Positions 61,626-64,000 of a DNA stretch of 64,000 nt are shown here, in pieces. The first letter of the stretch is position 1. Every line of letters begins with the position of its first letter. The notes beneath the pieces were generated by a model that saw nothing but the letters and a program-made list of their open reading frames with translations, was not told where the DNA came from and searched no databases. The position numbers were made by a program, and so were the translations under genes. The stretch is from Nevskia sp. (lineage in GTDB: Bacteria > Pseudomonadota > Gammaproteobacteria > Nevskiales > Nevskiaceae), in the NCBI GenBank assembly GCA_031291075.1, contig JARLJS010000049.1, positions 1 to 64,000 on the forward strand, in the 5' to 3' direction.

Positions 61626-63806
61626 ATGCGGAAATTCCGTTGGTCCCTGTGGTTTGCAGCCGCCTTCACGCTGGAGATGTTGCTGGCTTCATGCGCGAAC
61701 CAGGCTGCTCAGGCCGAGTCCAGCATCCGGAGTTTCGAACCGAAGGCTTCGTCGACGGAGCCCGGGCCGGCGAAAGAGGCGGAACCGGTAGTGCTCAGGA
61801 TGACCACGGCGGAGCGGCTGTCGGAACCCGGGCCGCTGCCGCCGCCGGCTGCCAGCACGCGCAGCGCAGGCAAAGGTTCCACCCAGCCGCCGTTCTCATC
61901 CAAGGCGCCGACCGAATCGATGAGCCTGGAGCAGGTGACCCTGGGCGCGTTCATCGACGAGGTCTACTCGAAGGCGCTGAAGCTGTCCGTGCAGGTGGAC
62001 CCCGCCGTTGCGACGCGGCGCGAACTGGTGACCCTGCGCACCGGCAAGCCGCTGCCGGCAGACGAGCTGTTCGATATGGCGCATAAGGTGCTGGCGAGCT
62101 ATGGCATCGGCGTGAACTGGGACGGCAGTGTGCTGCATGTCGTTCCCGACGATGCCTTGCTGGCGCAGGTTCCGGAGATCGTGAGCGGCCGGGCTTTGCC
62201 GGAGCTGCCCGTGGCCTTGCGGCCGATTTTCCAGGTGATCGAGCTGCACCAGGTCGCGTCCGGCGATATGCTGGGCTGGCTGACGGATGCCTACGGCACC
62301 AAGCTGAAGCTGTTCCAATCGCCGGCCACCAATGCGATCATGCTGCTTGGCCTGCCCGAGAACGTCGCCGCGGGCGTGGAGGCGGTTCGCATCCTCGACC
62401 AGGCGCGTATGGCCGGGCTGCGCAATCTGCGCGTCACGCCCATCTACTGGACCGCGGTCAACCTGGCCTCGAAGCTGGTCACGGTTCTCAAGGCGGAAGG
62501 TTACGACGCCAGCGCAACGGTGGACCGCGCGGCGTCGATCACGATCGTGCCGATCGAGGCCAACAATTCCGTCATCGTGTTCGCGTCGGACGCTACGGTC
62601 CTGGATCACGTGCAACAGTGGATCGTGGATCTGGATCAGCCGGCAAAGGTCAATCCCCTCGACAGCATATTCGTTTACCAGGTGCAGAACACGACGGCGG
62701 CGAGCCTCGGCCAGATCCTGCACAGCGTGCTCGGCGGGACCGGCGCCGTATCCGGCAATCGGCCCGAAGCCCAGTTGGAGCAGGCCGGCCAAACGCGCAC
62801 GGCGGGAGGCATCGGAGGCATCGGGTCTGCTGGCCAGGCTCAGCCGGCGGCTGGCCAGTCATCCACGAGCTCGGCTTCTGGACTGGAAGGCGGGACGCGC
62901 CTGGTGGTCGATTACGAGCGCAACGCACTGATAATCATCGGACCGGCGCAGGAGTACGAGCGCATCCGCCCCCTGCTGAACACACTCGACAAACCTCCGC
63001 GCGAAGCCCTGATCGAAGTCACGGTGGTCGAACTCACGCTCAACGATTCCGCCAACCTGGGCATTGAGTGGGCCGCGATTACAGGCGGACTGTACGGCGT
63101 CGGCACCGCTCCGATCCCCCAAGCCGGAGGGGGCGGACTCAGCATCGGCACCAGCGGTTTCAATTACGCGCTGCTGAATGGCGCCGGCCAGGTGCGCGCT
63201 GCCCTCAATGCCATGGCTCAGACCAGCCGTGTCAAGGTGTTGTCGACACCGCGCGTGCTCGCGCAAAGCGGCGGCAAGGCCAGCATCGACGTCGGCACCG
63301 AGGTCCCCATCGTGACCAGCCAGGCCACCACCAACCAGGCCACGACAGGCGGCAACACTGGAATCCTGCAATCGATCGACTACCAAAAGACCGGCGTGCT
63401 GCTATCCGTCAGCCCGGTGGTTCACTCCGGCGACCGCGTCGATCTCAACATCAACCAGGAGGTGAGCCAGGCGCTGCCGAACACCACCTCCAGCATATCC
63501 AGCCCGCTGATCCAGAATCGCAACATCACGACCGAGTTGAGCGTGCACGATGGCCAGACCGTTGTCATCGGCGGCCTGATCTCGGAAAACCGGACCTCCG
63601 GCAACACCGGCGTGCCCTTCCTCAAGGACATCCCGGTGCTCGGCAACCTGTTCCGTACTCAGAACGTCGCTACCAACAGGACCGAGCTGCTGGTGTTCAT
63701 CACGCCATATGTCATTTCCACCGACATGGACGCCGACGCGATTACCAAGCAATTCCAGGATCAGATGGGGCGGTGGGCGACGCCCAGCTCGCAGCTGAGT
63801 TGGTAG
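61626..63806 (+). CDS. gspD: GspD-type secretin, lipoprotein
   Basis: A 726-aa secretin. The ATG at 61626 gives a signal peptide with lipobox LASC (Cys23); the frame is open back to 61551. N0-N3 domains are followed by a Gly/Ser-rich insertion (TAGGIGGIGSAGQAQPAAGQ) in N3 and the secretin core: VEVTVVELTLNDSANLGIEW, RVKVLSTPRVLAQSGGKASI and VPFLKDIPVLGNLFRTQ. It lies 87 nt after wzz with no gspC or gspE here, and the next gene converges, so it is either a lone secretin or its partners are elsewhere. Confidence 0.9.
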   Translation: MRKFRWSLWFAAAFTLEMLLASCANQAAQAESSIRSFEPKASSTEPGPAKEAEPVVLRMTTAERLSEPGPLPPPAASTRSAGKGSTQPPFSSKAPTESMSLEQVTLGAFIDEVYSKALKLSVQVDPAVATRRELVTLRTGKPLPADELFDMAHKVLASYGIGVNWDGSVLHVVPDDALLAQVPEIVSGRALPELPVALRPIFQVIELHQVASGDMLGWLTDAYGTKLKLFQSPATNAIMLLGLPENVAAGVEAVRILDQARMAGLRNLRVTPIYWTAVNLASKLVTVLKAEGYDASATVDRAASITIVPIEANNSVIVFASDATVLDHVQQWIVDLDQPAKVNPLDSIFVYQVQNTTAASLGQILHSVLGGTGAVSGNRPEAQLEQAGQTRTAGGIGGIGSAGQAQPAAGQSSTSSASGLEGGTRLVVDYERNALIIIGPAQEYERIRPLLNTLDKPPREALIEVTVVELTLNDSANLGIEWAAITGGLYGVGTAPIPQAGGGGLSIGTSGFNYALLNGAGQVRAALNAMAQTSRVKVLSTPRVLAQSGGKASIDVGTEVPIVTSQATTNQATTGGNTGILQSIDYQKTGVLLSVSPVVHSGDRVDLNINQEVSQALPNTTSSISSPLIQNRNITTELSVHDGQTVVIGGLISENRTSGNTGVPFLKDIPVLGNLFRTQNVATNRTELLVFITPYVISTDMDADAITKQFQDQMGRWATPSSQLSW

Positions 63807-63839
63807 TAGGGCAGTGCCATGCCGCCCTGCAGCTTTGGC

Positions 63840-63998
63840 CTAAGGCTTTGCGCCGTGCAGGCGATAGGTGTGGCGATCCGGTGAGGCCGGATCGCTCGCC
63901 GAGGTTGCGCTGTCCGCGGTGATTTCCACCAGCACGCTGCCGTCGGGCAGCGTCTCGCCGGTGCGCAGGTAGCTCACCTTGGCCGCGGCATCCGTTCC
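63840..63998 (-). CDS. C-terminal end of an unidentified protein (5' end outside window)
   Basis: On the minus strand an open frame enters from the right edge and stops at TAG (63842-63840). The last 52 residues include VSYLRTGETLPDGSVLVEIT and end RHTYRLHGAKP. The codon choice is the normal GC-rich pattern. The TGETLPDGSVLV segment faintly recalls cytochrome P460-like proteins, but that is not enough for a name. It converges on the secretin gene with a 33-nt gap. Confidence 0.6.
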   Translation of the reverse strand, partial: GTDAAAKVSYLRTGETLPDGSVLVEITADSATSASDPASPDRHTYRLHGAKP

Positions 63999-64000
63999 GC

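Overview
The window is a high-GC, gene-dense chromosomal segment from a gammaproteobacterium, most likely of the Xanthomonadales/Nevskiales type. That assignment is inferred from conserved gene orders (ftsK-lolA-rarA...serS; metG-apbC-dcd; xseB-ispA-dxs; nth next to an rsxB-like gene), a FimX-like degenerate GGDEF/EAL protein, an S53 peptidase and a GfcB/YjbH-type exopolysaccharide locus. I see no tRNA, rRNA, CRISPR array, prophage or transposase.

Layout. 1-9.7 kb: ftsK (5' end outside the window), lolA, rarA, then a fluoride riboswitch driving crcB-DUF190-universal stress protein, a DUF1778/GNAT toxin-antitoxin pair, serS and a DEAD-box helicase. 9.8-18.5 kb: a long minus-strand run for sulfur and molybdenum metabolism (cysB, sulfite reductase cysI with DUF934, moaA-moaD-moaE-moaC, a SulP transporter), with a TSUP anion transporter divergent from cysB; cysG (20.9 kb) can supply the siroheme. 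18.5-27.5 kb: secreted S53 peptidase, a frameshifted HD-GYP gene, a secreted protein of unknown function, and xseB-ispA-dxs. 27.6-35.8 kb: a membrane protein/ECF sigma/membrane protein cluster, then parE, a DUF3592-like gene, a VapBC-type module, parC and htpX. 35.9-45.7 kb: a poly-serine lipoprotein, a small gene behind an FNR/ANR box, fimX-epmB, the GDP-mannose genes algC/manC, an LmbE-like protein and a GT2 glycosyltransferase. 45.7-53.2 kb: nth, a soluble RsxB-like protein, metG, apbC, dcd, rlmKL. 53.3-64 kb: an exopolysaccharide export locus (GfcB-, GfcA- and YjbH-like proteins, a giant multi-SLBB export protein, Wzz) followed by a lone GspD-type secretin and the end of an unidentified convergent gene.

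Most notable: (i) three copies of a long palindromic intergenic repeat whose arms are 10-bp direct repeats (two flank rarA, one precedes dcd); (ii) two unrelated toxin-antitoxin modules, each directly upstream of an essential gene (serS, parC), with palindromic operators over apparently leaderless promoters; (iii) a clear fluoride riboswitch; (iv) a 62-codon gene behind a near-consensus FNR/ANR box; (v) an HD-GYP gene broken at a C7 tract; (vi) an intrinsic terminator with no gene upstream of it in the leader of the exopolysaccharide genes; (vii) an rsx-nth locus reduced to a soluble RsxB plus Nth.
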